Positions 42,186 to 51,604 of a stretch of 64,000 nt of DNA are shown in pieces. The DNA lies in assembly GCF_002343915.1 (NCBI RefSeq), contig NZ_NETK01000001.1:9882001-9946000 (forward strand). The letters are read 5' to 3'. Within the stretch, counting starts at the first letter, position 1. Each line of letters opens with the position of its first letter. A program made the translations under genes and the position numbers. The notes below the pieces were generated by a model. That model saw only the letters and a program-made list of their open reading frames with translations. It was not told the DNA's origin and ran no database searches. Origin of the DNA: Nannocystis exedens. GTDB lineage: Bacteria > Myxococcota_A > Polyangia > Nannocystales > Nannocystaceae.

Positions 42186-42955
42186 GGCAGGTACGGTCTC
42201 AGGTCGGTGGACTCGACGAAGCGCTTGAGGGCGGCCATCAGCGCCGGGCCCTCGGCGAGGCGGACGAACAGCTCGCGCTCGGCGAGCAGCTCGTCGGCGG
42301 GGAGCTTCTTGATGAAGGCCTTGGCGGCCTTGCGCGCGGTGGGGTCGAACTTGGCGGTCTGGGCCGCGAGCGCGCGCGCGGCGGTGATGCCCTCGCCGCC
42401 GGCGACGACCTGGCTGACGAGGCCGGCCGCCTGCGCCTTCTTGGCGTTGATGCTCCTCCCGCTGAGGAGGAGGTCGCGGATGAGGCCGTTGCCGACGTCG
42501 CGGCGCAGCCGCGGGATGCCGCCGAAGCCGGGGATGATGCCGAGGCGCAGCTCGGGGAAGCAGAAGCGCGCGGTCTTCTCGGCGATCAGGACGTCGCAGG
42601 TGAGCGCGAGCTCGAAGCCGCCGCCGAAGCAGACGCCGTGGACGACGCCGACGGTGGTCAGCGGCAGCGTGTCGAGGTCGTCCATGACGCCGTGGATGGC
42701 GTCGATGAACTGGCGGATCTGCGGCCCGTGCTGCTCCTTCGGCGCGTCGCACAGGCCGCGGTAGAGCTCGCGCAGGTCGGCGCCGGCGCAGAAGCCCTGG
42801 CGCAGGCCGCTGCGCAGGATCAGGGTGTGCGCGTCGCGATCGATCTGGTCGAGGAAGCGGCGCAGATCGGCGAGCATGGTGGTGCCGATCTCGTTGCAGG
42901 GCGGCGTGGCGAGCGTCAGCTCGTACACGCCCTCGCTGTAGGTCCAGTCGATCAT
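42182..42955 (-). CDS. Enoyl-CoA hydratase/isomerase family protein
   Basis: A 257-residue crotonase-fold protein: LTLATPPCNEIGTTML, the oxyanion motif FCAGADLREL, and HGVCFGGGFELALTCDVLIAEKTARFCFPELRLGIIPGFGG, where the second active-site acid falls in FPELRLG. Crotonases hydrate enoyl-thioesters or catalyse isomerisation and decarboxylation. It overlaps both neighbours by ATGA, so it is translationally coupled to the ACP and the second ligase; its substrate may be ACP-bound. Confidence 0.9.
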   Translation of the reverse strand: MIDWTYSEGVYELTLATPPCNEIGTTMLADLRRFLDQIDRDAHTLILRSGLRQGFCAGADLRELYRGLCDAPKEQHGPQIRQFIDAIHGVMDDLDTLPLTTVGVVHGVCFGGGFELALTCDVLIAEKTARFCFPELRLGIIPGFGGIPRLRRDVGNGLIRDLLLSGRSINAKKAQAAGLVSQVVAGGEGITAARALAAQTAKFDPTARKAAKAFIKKLPADELLAERELFVRLAEGPALMAALKRFVESTDLRPYLP

Positions 42956-44586
42956 GACGCGTAGGCCTTGTCGATCTCGGCGCGGTGGCGCTGCTCGACG
43001 GCGCGGCGGCGCAGCTTCTGGTTGGCGGTCAAGAGGCCGTTCTCGATCGTGAACGGCTCGGCCACGCGGATGACGGCCCGGATCTTCTTGTAGTGCGGGA
43101 CGCTGGCGTTGACGACCGCGAGCGCGGCGTCGATCGCGTCCCTGGGCACGTCGCCGGGGACGATGATGCCGAGGAACGGCCGCGCGTGGCCGACCAGCAT
43201 GCACTGCTCGGCCTTCGGGCAGGCGGCCAAAAACTTCTCCTCGATCGGCTCGGGGGCGATGTTGTGGCCCGACTCGGGGACGAGGATGTTCTTGACCCGG
43301 CCGATGATGCGGACGTTGCCGGTGGGGTCGAGGTCGCCCTGGTCGCCGGTGTGGAACCAGCCGTCGCGGATCGCCTCGGCGGTGGCCTGCTCGCGGCCCC
43401 AGTAGCCGGCGAAGATGCCCGGGCCGCGCACGAGCAGCTCACCCTCGTCGGAGATCTTGATCTCGCAGCCCTGGATCGCGTGGCCGACGTAGCCGGGGCG
43501 CACGCCGCCGGGGACGTCCATGGTGACGATCGCGGTGGTCTCGGTCAGACCGTAGACCTGGTAGACCTGCACGCCGACGAGCTCGAACCACCACTGCGTC
43601 TCCTCGGCCAGCGCCGCCGAGCCGCAGATCAAAAATTCGAGGCTGGGGCCGATCTGCTGCTTGATCTTGCTGAAGACCAGCTTCTTGGCGGCGGCCAGCG
43701 TCAACCTGTCCAAAAGGCCAGCCTTGCCCTCGCGCACGGCGCGGAAGGCGGCCTGGCCGCGGCCGTAGAGGGCGAGGGCGACGCCGCCGCGCTCGGCGAT
43801 CTTCTTGCCGACGCCGTTCTTGATCCGCTCGAGCACCGCCGGTACGTTGAGGTAGTAGTGCGGGTCGGCGGCGCCCATCTCGGCGACGAGGTTCTGCAGG
43901 TCGGTCGACAGCAGCAGCGGGTTGCCGCGGTACAGCTGCGTCCACAGCATGATGCGCGAGCCGGCGAAGCAGAACGGCAGGAAGTGGAACACCTTGTCGG
44001 CCCGCTTGCCGCCGGTGATGCGGTCGACGCTGCCGCGGGTCTGCGGCAGCATGTAGTCGACGTTGGCGCGGGTGAGGACGACGCCCTTGGGCTCGCCGCT
44101 GGTGCCGGAGGTGTAGATGATGGTGACCGGATCGGCCGGCGCGACCGGGCGGGGCGCCTCGTGCACGGGCTCGGCGCGGAGGACGTCGGCCAGGTCTTCG
44201 ATCGGGCAGTGCTCGGGCCAGGCATTGCGCAGGCCGGCGGCGAGCTCGAAGCCGTCGGCGATGACGAGCACCGGGGTGCAGTCCCGCACCATGACGGCCA
44301 GCTCCTTCGGATCCTGGCGGCTGTAGAGCGGGACGACGATCGCGCCCTCGAACAGGATGGCGAGGTCGGCGGCGACCCACCGGGCCGAGTTGGGCGCGAG
44401 CAGGGCGACGCGGTCGCCGGGCTTGACGCCGCGGCTGCGGAGGAAGCCGCGCGCGTGGGCCACGAGGTGCAGGAGCTGGGCGGCCGAGGTGGGCCGGCGC
44501 TCTTTGCCGTGGAGCTCGATGAGGAGCTGATCCTCGCGGGTCTTCTGGACGGCGGCGTGGATGACTTCGAGGAAGTTGTCGCTCAT
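42952..44586 (-). CDS. Long-chain acyl-CoA synthetase (AMP-binding), second of two
   Basis: A 544-residue ANL-superfamily ligase with IIYTSGTSGEPKGVVL (P-loop), VYGLTETTAIVTMD, DGWFHTGDQGDLDPTG and a C-terminal LTANQKLRRRAVEQ. It resembles the first ligase only at the family level, with a different fatty-acid pocket region, so it probably activates a distinct acyl group. It overlaps the pyruvyl-transferase gene upstream and the crotonase gene downstream by 4 bp each. A copy of the hairpin element is at 43705-43721. Confidence 0.92.
   Translation of the reverse strand: MSDNFLEVIHAAVQKTREDQLLIELHGKERRPTSAAQLLHLVAHARGFLRSRGVKPGDRVALLAPNSARWVAADLAILFEGAIVVPLYSRQDPKELAVMVRDCTPVLVIADGFELAAGLRNAWPEHCPIEDLADVLRAEPVHEAPRPVAPADPVTIIYTSGTSGEPKGVVLTRANVDYMLPQTRGSVDRITGGKRADKVFHFLPFCFAGSRIMLWTQLYRGNPLLLSTDLQNLVAEMGAADPHYYLNVPAVLERIKNGVGKKIAERGGVALALYGRGQAAFRAVREGKAGLLDRLTLAAAKKLVFSKIKQQIGPSLEFLICGSAALAEETQWWFELVGVQVYQVYGLTETTAIVTMDVPGGVRPGYVGHAIQGCEIKISDEGELLVRGPGIFAGYWGREQATAEAIRDGWFHTGDQGDLDPTGNVRIIGRVKNILVPESGHNIAPEPIEEKFLAACPKAEQCMLVGHARPFLGIIVPGDVPRDAIDAALAVVNASVPHYKKIRAVIRVAEPFTIENGLLTANQKLRRRAVEQRHRAEIDKAYAS
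43705..43721. repeat. Dispersed hairpin element inside a coding sequence
   Basis: CTGTCC-AAAA-GGCCAG within the second acyl-CoA synthetase gene. Confidence 0.5.
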
Positions 44587-46064
44587 GCGTGGCGCTCCAG
44601 CAGGCGCTGCACGTTGGCCGGCAGCGGCGGGAGGTGGGCTTCCCAGGTGCGCGGGAGGTCGCGCCGCGGGAACTCGGGGTAGACGCGCACGACCTCGTCC
44701 ATGAAGTCGATGCCCATCTGGCCCATGAGCCTCAGCTGGGCCGGGACCGCCCTGGCGATGTCGGCGCTGATGCCCTCGGCGTCGCGCCACAGCCGGCGCA
44801 GGGTGTGCAGCAGCTTGTCGCCGAGGTCGTCCTCGTCGACCTCGAAGAACATGTCCGGGTGGCCGCGATCGTTCATGAGGTTGCGGATCCGCTCGTCCAT
44901 GGTGACGCCGGCGGAGGGCACGAGGCCCGGCATCGAGGTGACGATCGCGTGGAAGCGGGAGCTGATCATCATACTGCAGTTGCGCAGCACGCTGACGAGG
45001 TCGTACATGTCGTGCTCGTCGCTGACGAACAGCGCGGCGCCGCGGTCGAGCCGCGGCTGCAGGTCCTCGCAGGCGTGGCGGTCGAGCTGCTCCATGCCGA
45101 CGAGGATGGTGAAGAACTCGCGCTCCTGGGCGAACGCGTTGACGCCGTCGGCGAGGGCCTGGATGTACGCGTTGTACTTCTTGTCGGCCGCTTCGCTGTG
45201 GTGGTGGAAGTAGAAGGCGCTGTAGTGCTCGTGCTTGTACTGCCCGCCGAGCTTGTAGGCGGCGTACTTGAGCAGGTCGGGCTTGACCGGCCACCAGAAC
45301 GGGTTGATCGGGCAGACGACGAGGACCTTCTGGCGGCCGTCCCAGCCGGCGTCGCGCAGGAGCTGGGCGCCGCGCGACAGCGGCGCGGGATCGAAGGTCC
45401 AGGCGGTGTCGGCCCCGGAGGTGGTGCGGATCCCGAGCTCGCCGAGGACCTTGCGCGAGGGCTCGTTGCGGCAGATGACCAGCGACTTCTTGCAGGCGTC
45501 GCGCACGAAGTCGCGGAGCGCCGGGGTCATGCTGCCGGCCTCGGCGCCGTAGCCGACGCTGACCTTGTTCTCGGCGTTGGCGAGCCCGAGCGCGCCGGCC
45601 ATGAAGCAGGTCAGCGCGCTCGAGAACTTCGACTTGAACATCGAGCCCTCGCAGGCGATGACGCCGTGGTGCTTCGGGCACTCGGTGGCGATGAACTTGG
45701 GGAACACCGCCGGCAGCTCGATCTGGTGGACGGCGCGGAAGTAGCCGCGCGTCAGCTTGGGATCGACGGTCATGATCGTCAGCTCGAGGTCGTCGTCGCC
45801 GACGACGTGGCGAAGCTGGCGGATCATCTCCTCGACGCGGACGTCGGCGCCGGTGTTGCGCGTGCCGACGTAGCCGGCGAGCAGCAGCTTGAGCGGCTTG
45901 CCCGGCTTCCACAGCTCGGGCGCCATGCCGAGGACGTGGCGGACGGCGACGCCCTCGATGGCGGCGGCGACGGTGGCCTGGAGGGCGCGGTCGGGGTCGA
46001 CGACGTCCTTGACCTTGTCCCAGATCTTGCTGGTGGTCTTCTTGACGGGTGCGCTCTTGGACAT
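44583..46064 (-). CDS. Polysaccharide pyruvyl transferase family protein
   Basis: A 493-residue protein of the polysaccharide-pyruvyl-transferase family (PF04230-like): LLLAGYVGTRNTGADVRVEEMI near the N-terminus is the family signature (GY-x-G-x-x-N-x-GD), and the second half has a CSMMISSRFHAIVTSMPGLVPSAGV motif, the SxRLHxxI equivalent. Members attach ketal pyruvate to sugars; a role in a lipid operon would be new, for example pyruvylating a glycolipid head group or acting as a glycosyltransferase-like enzyme. It overlaps the second ligase by ATGA. A half hairpin element covers its start codon region. Confidence 0.82.
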   Translation of the reverse strand: MSKSAPVKKTTSKIWDKVKDVVDPDRALQATVAAAIEGVAVRHVLGMAPELWKPGKPLKLLLAGYVGTRNTGADVRVEEMIRQLRHVVGDDDLELTIMTVDPKLTRGYFRAVHQIELPAVFPKFIATECPKHHGVIACEGSMFKSKFSSALTCFMAGALGLANAENKVSVGYGAEAGSMTPALRDFVRDACKKSLVICRNEPSRKVLGELGIRTTSGADTAWTFDPAPLSRGAQLLRDAGWDGRQKVLVVCPINPFWWPVKPDLLKYAAYKLGGQYKHEHYSAFYFHHHSEAADKKYNAYIQALADGVNAFAQEREFFTILVGMEQLDRHACEDLQPRLDRGAALFVSDEHDMYDLVSVLRNCSMMISSRFHAIVTSMPGLVPSAGVTMDERIRNLMNDRGHPDMFFEVDEDDLGDKLLHTLRRLWRDAEGISADIARAVPAQLRLMGQMGIDFMDEVVRVYPEFPRRDLPRTWEAHLPPLPANVQRLLERHA

Positions 46065-46074
46065 GTTCGAAGGG

Positions 46075-47220
<1,146 letters not shown>

Positions 47221-47224
47221 GGTG

Positions 47225-48910
47225 TCAGACGACCTCGGCGTGGGGCGCGGGCGCGGCCTCGGGCGCGCGCAGGCGGAAGGGGTGGCGCGGGGCGTAGCTC
47301 TCGGGGGTCTTGTTCTCGAACAGCGGGAAGCACCACTTGCGCAGGCCGGGGATGTGGACGTCGATCCAGTAGTGGCGCCAGTCGATGCTGCGCGGGTCGC
47401 AGTCCCACTCGGGCTCGACGACCGGGTGCCGCAGGAGGTTGCGGGCGACGAACGCGAAGTGGTTGTCGTGGATGAACGGCATGTACAGCTCGCACATGCG
47501 CTCGATCTTGTCGATCGCCTCGAGCGCGTCCTCGGTGTGCTCGACGAGGTCGGTGAGCCGGCGGCGGATGAACTCGGGCCAGCCCTTCGGCGGGTCGCGC
47601 AGCCACTCGTCGACCGACTCGGTCAGCTTGCGCACGTTCTCGATCCGCAGCGGGTGGTCGGGCGTGACGGCGATCGCGTCCCAGCGCGACTTGACGACGC
47701 GGTCGAGGGTGGTGTCGCCGCGGGTGCGCAGGTGCTTGCGGTGGGCCAGCGCGACCAGCTCGACGGCGCGGTCGATGGTGAGGAGGTTGAGGTCCGAGCT
47801 GCCGCACTGGTAGACCGGCGCGTGCTCGCCCCGCATCAGCGCGGCGCCGGCGACGGCCATGCCGCGGCAGACGTAGTCGACCGGGATGATGTCGAAGGGG
47901 TTGCCCTTCTTGCACGGCAGGTGGCGGAACCAGCTGCCGAGCGCGTAGCTCAGCGGGCCGCAGGTGTTGAAGCCCTGGTTCCACCCGGGGAACGGGTAGC
48001 TCATGGCGCTCTCGACGATCGCGGGGCGGAACATGCTCCACCGGCCGGGATCGAGGCGGCGGGCGATCCACGCCTCGGCCATGTTCTTGGTGTACGTGTA
48101 GATGTTGGTGAAGCCCCAGCGGCCGGCGCGGCGCTGGCCCTCGGCGACCATCGCGTCCTTGAGCAGGTTGCGCTTGACCCGGCGGGCGGTGTTGCGCACC
48201 AGCATCGCGTTGTTCTCGTCGCCCCCCTTCTCGCGGATCTGCTTGATCGCGTCGTCGTGGGCGCGCCTGTCCATCTCGGGCGACTCGTGCTCGGCGAGGA
48301 TGGCGTCGATGCTGGCCTGGACGTCGGCGCACTCGACCTCGACGTCGAACGGCTGGCCGTCGGGCGAGAGGTCGGGGCGGATGTCCTCGGGGATGAGGCC
48401 GTTCCGCTTGCCGGTGACGTAGCAGGTCGAGATGTGCAGCAGCACCGCCTTGTCGCAGGCGGCGACGAAGTTGGCGGCGTTGCGGGCGCCGTCGACGTTG
48501 GTCGTCATGGCGTCGCGCAGGTCGGGGTCGAAGTCGACGAGGCCGGCGCAGTTGACGACGAGGTCGATGTCGCGGCGAAGGCGGGCCAGCACCTCCGGGT
48601 CCTCGACGCCCATGTCGGGCAGCGAGACGTCGCCGGAGACGACCTCGACCCGCTCGCTGATGAAGCGGCTCATGTCGGCGCCGTACTTCTCGTGCAGCGG
48701 GCGGAAGCACGGCGAGGTCGCGACCTGGCGCTCGAACCGGTCGGCCGCGGGGCGCAGCGCCTTCTTGCGGGTGAGCACGTAGATCCTGCCGATGTCCGGC
48801 ACGTGCTGCAGCACCATCGCCAGCCAGACCTTGCCGAGGAAGCCGGTGACCCCGGTGAGCAGGACGTGGCGGCCGGCGTAGCTGTGCTTGATCGAGATCG
48901 GCGTGTTCAC
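47225..48910 (-). CDS. Fatty acyl-CoA reductase (FAR, alcohol-forming)
   Basis: A 561-residue protein of the alcohol-forming fatty acyl-CoA reductase family, related to eukaryotic male-sterility/FAR proteins. HVLLTGVTGFLGKVWLA (15-31) binds NADPH, VNCAGLVDFDPDLRDAMTTNVDGARN is characteristic, and the catalytic YxxxK is Y271-K275 (YTYTKNMAEAW); the C-terminal third is the FAR_C-like region. It reduces acyl-CoA or acyl-ACP to a fatty alcohol, the precursor for wax esters or ether lipids. Start is GTG at 48910 with GGAGGA upstream. Confidence 0.9.
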   Translation of the reverse strand: MNTPISIKHSYAGRHVLLTGVTGFLGKVWLAMVLQHVPDIGRIYVLTRKKALRPAADRFERQVATSPCFRPLHEKYGADMSRFISERVEVVSGDVSLPDMGVEDPEVLARLRRDIDLVVNCAGLVDFDPDLRDAMTTNVDGARNAANFVAACDKAVLLHISTCYVTGKRNGLIPEDIRPDLSPDGQPFDVEVECADVQASIDAILAEHESPEMDRRAHDDAIKQIREKGGDENNAMLVRNTARRVKRNLLKDAMVAEGQRRAGRWGFTNIYTYTKNMAEAWIARRLDPGRWSMFRPAIVESAMSYPFPGWNQGFNTCGPLSYALGSWFRHLPCKKGNPFDIIPVDYVCRGMAVAGAALMRGEHAPVYQCGSSDLNLLTIDRAVELVALAHRKHLRTRGDTTLDRVVKSRWDAIAVTPDHPLRIENVRKLTESVDEWLRDPPKGWPEFIRRRLTDLVEHTEDALEAIDKIERMCELYMPFIHDNHFAFVARNLLRHPVVEPEWDCDPRSIDWRHYWIDVHIPGLRKWCFPLFENKTPESYAPRHPFRLRAPEAAPAPHAEVV

Positions 48911-48925
48911 GGGTGTCCTCCGGTT

Positions 48926-48942
48926 CCTGTCCCCAAGGTCAG
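48926..48942. repeat. Dispersed hairpin element at a gene junction
   Basis: CCTGTCC-CCAA-GGTCAG lies between the FAR start and the HAD gene and runs into the HAD stop codon. Confidence 0.55.
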
Positions 48943-49616
48943 TCGCGATAATCGATGATCGGCCAGTCGGCGTCCTTGGCGCTGCGGCGCAGGACGAAGT
49001 CGGGGTTGACGGCGCACGGCTTGCCGACGCGCGAGAGCAGCAGCATGTCGGGGCCATGGGCGCCGTAGGCGGCGCAGCGCGCGAGATCGAGGTCGTGCGC
49101 GGCGGCGTAGTCGTCGAGCCAGCGGCCGCCGACGTTCGAGCCGATGACCGGGTCGAGCAGCTTGCCGGTGGCCTCGCCGTCCTCGAACTCGATCTTGTTG
49201 TAGACGAGCTCGTCGTAGTGCTTGAGGTGACGCGCGAGCGGCTTCATGATCGGCTCGATGCTGTCCGACAGCAGCACGACCCGCCGCCCCTCGGCCTGCA
49301 GCCGCTTGAGCAGCTCCAGGCCCTGATCCAAGATCGTGTCCTTCAGGACATCCTCGGCGTACTCCTCGCACAGGACCTCGACGCGGTCCTGGCTCATGCC
49401 GCGGATGGCGAGGTGGGCGAGGCGGTGGGCCAGCGCGCGGTCGGTCTGCCCGAGCAGGCGGTGGACCGGGGCGGCCAGACCGACGAGGCCGAGGCGCACC
49501 GCCCGCTCGCCGAACTTCTTGGCGTTGCCGGCCAGATAGGCCGCCGCGCTGAGCACGCCGCGGGCGAGCAGGATGCCTTCGACGCGGACGAATGCTGCCG
49601 TGTTGGTTTGTGTCAT
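48939..49616 (-). CDS. Degenerate HAD-IB-like protein, first gene of the lipid operon
   Basis: A 225-residue HAD-fold protein resembling the SerB/HAD-IB group, but its catalytic residues are changed. Motif I, normally DxDGT, reads FVRVEGILL with no Asp nucleophile; motif II LLSDSIEPIMKPLARHL and motif III around GKLLDPVIGS are kept; motif IV, normally GDSxxD, is YGAHGPDMLLL. It is therefore probably not a phosphatase but a binding or regulatory partner. HAD-IB genes often sit beside acyltransferases and reductases in lipid clusters. It is followed by the FAR gene after 28 bp. Confidence 0.75.
   Translation of the reverse strand: MTQTNTAAFVRVEGILLARGVLSAAAYLAGNAKKFGERAVRLGLVGLAAPVHRLLGQTDRALAHRLAHLAIRGMSQDRVEVLCEEYAEDVLKDTILDQGLELLKRLQAEGRRVVLLSDSIEPIMKPLARHLKHYDELVYNKIEFEDGEATGKLLDPVIGSNVGGRWLDDYAAAHDLDLARCAAYGAHGPDMLLLSRVGKPCAVNPDFVLRRSAKDADWPIIDYRD
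49337..49350. repeat. Dispersed hairpin element, exact core, inside a coding sequence
   Basis: TGTCC-TTCA-GGACA within the HAD-like gene. Confidence 0.55.
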
Positions 49617-49931
49617 CGACCAGGCTCGCGGCCTAGTTAGCGCACCCGAGGCCGGCGTTACAAGCATTCGCAATGGGGCCGAGATGCCTGCGAAGGCCGC
49701 TGCGCACGCTGTTTTACGCGTGCAGGGGGCTTCGCAGGAGCGGGCGCAAGGCGGTCTGGCGCCGGTCCGCGGCGCTTTCGTGGAATGGGTAGCGAGCGGG
49801 CGAGATGTTTACTCGCGCGAGTAAGTAGTTGTCCTGGGCGATTGATCGCGCGTTTAAGAAATTGCCCCCGCGTGAGACCGGTCGGGGCGTCACCGGTGGG
49901 ACGCGCGTCGAGGTGCGCTATCGTTGCGGGC
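49617..49931. other. Divergent promoter region of the lipid operon and mqnB
   Basis: About 315 bp separating the divergent lipid operon and the mqn genes. No strong -35/-10 pair stands out. It contains the 16-bp palindrome at 49809-49824. Confidence 0.5.
49809..49824. promoter_or_regulatory. 16-bp perfect palindrome, candidate operator
   Basis: TTACTCGCGCGAGTAA is a perfect palindrome with AT-rich ends. The form (TTACT...AGTAA) is that of TetR-family operators, several of which control fatty-acid genes. It lies about 190 bp upstream of the lipid operon's first codon and 110 bp upstream of mqnB. No TetR gene is adjacent. Confidence 0.5.
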
Positions 49932-50561
49932 ATGACCGCGCCGCTGCTCGTCTGCGCCGCCGAGGTCGAGGGCCGCGGGCTGCCCTCGGCGCTGCGCCTC
50001 GGCGTCGGCAAGGTCGCCTCCGCGGTGAGCATGACGCGGGCGCTGGCCGAGCGGCGGCCGGCGTGGGTGCTGCTGTTCGGGGTCTGCGGCGCCTATCCCG
50101 AAGGACATGGCCCGGGGGCCAGGCTCGACGTCGGCGACGTCTGCCTGGTCGGCGAGGACTGGCTCGGCGACGAGGGGGTCGCGGTCGACGACGGGTTCCT
50201 GCCGCTGTCGCAGCTCGGGCTCGGATCGGTCGGGCCGCTCCCGGCCGACCCGGCCCGCACGGCCGCGGCGGCGCAGGTGCTGGCGGTGCCGGTGGTGCGC
50301 GGGGCGACGGTCAGCACCTGCAGCGGGACGGACGCGCGCTCGCGTGAGCTGGCCTGCGGCACGGGGGCGACGGTCGAGACGATGGAGGGCGCGGCGGTGG
50401 CGTGGGCCTGTCGCGCGGCCGGGGTGCCGTGGGTGCAGCTTCGGTGCGTGAGCAATCGAACCGGGCGCCGGGCCGCGGGCGGGTGGGACCTGCCGCGGGC
50501 GGTGGCCGGGGTGCAGGCGGCGCTGCTGCGACTGCAGGCCGCGAACTGGGGGAGCGAATGA
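49932..50561 (+). CDS. mqnB: Futalosine hydrolase
   Basis: A 209-residue nucleoside-phosphorylase-fold enzyme of the alternative menaquinone route, cleaving futalosine to dehypoxanthinylfutalosine and hypoxanthine. Hallmarks are LLVCAAEVEGRGL, VLLFGVCGAYPEGHGPGARLDVGDVCLVGEDWLGDEG, TVSTCSGTDARS and ETMEGAAVAWACRAAGVPWVQLRCVSNRTG with the catalytic Asp-equivalent region. It overlaps mqnD by 4 bp (ATGA). A hairpin element (50106-50123) lies at the codons for GHGPGARL. Confidence 0.93.
   Translation: MTAPLLVCAAEVEGRGLPSALRLGVGKVASAVSMTRALAERRPAWVLLFGVCGAYPEGHGPGARLDVGDVCLVGEDWLGDEGVAVDDGFLPLSQLGLGSVGPLPADPARTAAAAQVLAVPVVRGATVSTCSGTDARSRELACGTGATVETMEGAAVAWACRAAGVPWVQLRCVSNRTGRRAAGGWDLPRAVAGVQAALLRLQAANWGSE
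50106..50123. repeat. Dispersed hairpin element inside a coding sequence
   Basis: CATGGCC-CGGG-GGCCAGG within mqnB. Confidence 0.5.
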
Positions 50562-51376
50562 GCGAGCCGCTGCCGATCGGGTTCTCGCCGTGTCCGAACG
50601 ACACGTGGATGTTCGACGCGCTGGTGCGGGTGCCGGAGTTCGTGCCGGGCCTGCGGCCGCTGCCGTGGCTGGCCGACATCGAGGCGCTCAACGAGCGCGC
50701 GCTGGCCGGCGAGGCGCCGCTGCCGGTGACGAAGCTGAGCGCGCACGGGCTTTACTGGGTCGAGCGCGATTACCTGGTCTTGCGGACAGGTGCGGCGCTG
50801 GGCCGCGGCTGCGGGCCGCTGGTGGTCGCGCGCGCGGCGACGGAGCTGGCGGGGCTGGCGGGGCGGAAGATCGCCATCCCGGGGGCGTACACGACGGCGC
50901 ACCTGCTGCTCCGCTGCTTCGCGCCGGCGTCGGTGACGGTGGTGCCGATGCGCTTCGATCGCATCATGCCGGCGGTCGCCGCCGGCGAGGTCGACGCGGG
51001 GCTGGTGATCCACGAGGCGCGGTTCGTGTTCCGCGACCACGGGCTGCAGCAGGTGGCCGACCTCGGCGAGGTGTGGGAGGCGGCCACGGGCCTGCCGCTG
51101 CCGCTCGGGGTGATCGCGGCCCATCGCTCGCTGCCGGCGGGGCAAGTGCGGGCGGTGGAAGAGGGGATCGCGCGGTCGATCGCGGCGGCGGAGGCCGACC
51201 CGGCCGCGGCCTGGCCGTTCGTGAAGGCGCACGCGCAGGAGCTGAGCGACGAGGTGTGCCGGCAGCACATCGCGCTGTACGTCAACGAGTTCTCGCGCGA
51301 CATGGGGACGGAGGGGGCGGCGGCGCTGGCCGAGCTGCGGCGCCGCGGGCGAGCCGCGGGGCTGTTGCCGCGCTGA
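50558..51376 (+). CDS. mqnD: 1,4-Dihydroxy-6-naphthoate synthase
   Basis: A 272-residue periplasmic-binding-fold enzyme of the futalosine menaquinone pathway, acting on cyclic dehypoxanthinylfutalosine. The start MSEPLPIGFSPCPNDTWMFDAL holds the family's SPCPNDT motif, and PVTKLSAHGLYW and VIHEARFVFRDHGL are typical. The ATG overlaps the mqnB stop. The other pathway genes (mqnA, C, E) are not in the window. A hairpin element is at 50773-50790. Confidence 0.93.
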   Translation: MSEPLPIGFSPCPNDTWMFDALVRVPEFVPGLRPLPWLADIEALNERALAGEAPLPVTKLSAHGLYWVERDYLVLRTGAALGRGCGPLVVARAATELAGLAGRKIAIPGAYTTAHLLLRCFAPASVTVVPMRFDRIMPAVAAGEVDAGLVIHEARFVFRDHGLQQVADLGEVWEAATGLPLPLGVIAAHRSLPAGQVRAVEEGIARSIAAAEADPAAAWPFVKAHAQELSDEVCRQHIALYVNEFSRDMGTEGAAALAELRRRGRAAGLLPR

Positions 51377-51501
51377 GCGACGAAGGTCGCGCTGCACCCC
51401 TTCAAGGGCGGACCGGTGACGAGGCGGGCGGGCCGCGACGGCGACGACGCAGCCGCGCATGAGGCCGGGCGCTACGCGAGGTGGTCCGACGCGCCGTCCA
51501 C

Positions 51502-51578
51502 GGACATGCTCGAGAAGACATGTTCAAAAAAACATGTGCTCGAGGACATGCCGGAGAGGACATGCCCCGGGGTCTGCA
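51502..51578. repeat. Tandem dispersed hairpin elements between convergent genes
   Basis: About 75 bp packed with GACATG/CATGTC units: a central ACATGTT-CAAAAA-AACATGT hairpin (51518-51537) is flanked by two CTCGAG sites and further GACATG copies. It lies between convergent mqnD and the ABC ATPase gene and probably works as a structured terminator, possibly bidirectional. Confidence 0.6.
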
Positions 51579-51604
51579 GGCCGTCGTGAACCGCGGCTCG
51601 GGGG

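Noticed and set aside
39210..42764. An 1184-codon open frame on the plus strand across four minus-strand genes
   Set aside because: It is antisense to well-recognised genes, has low-complexity composition with no domain, and long antisense frames are expected in very GC-rich DNA.
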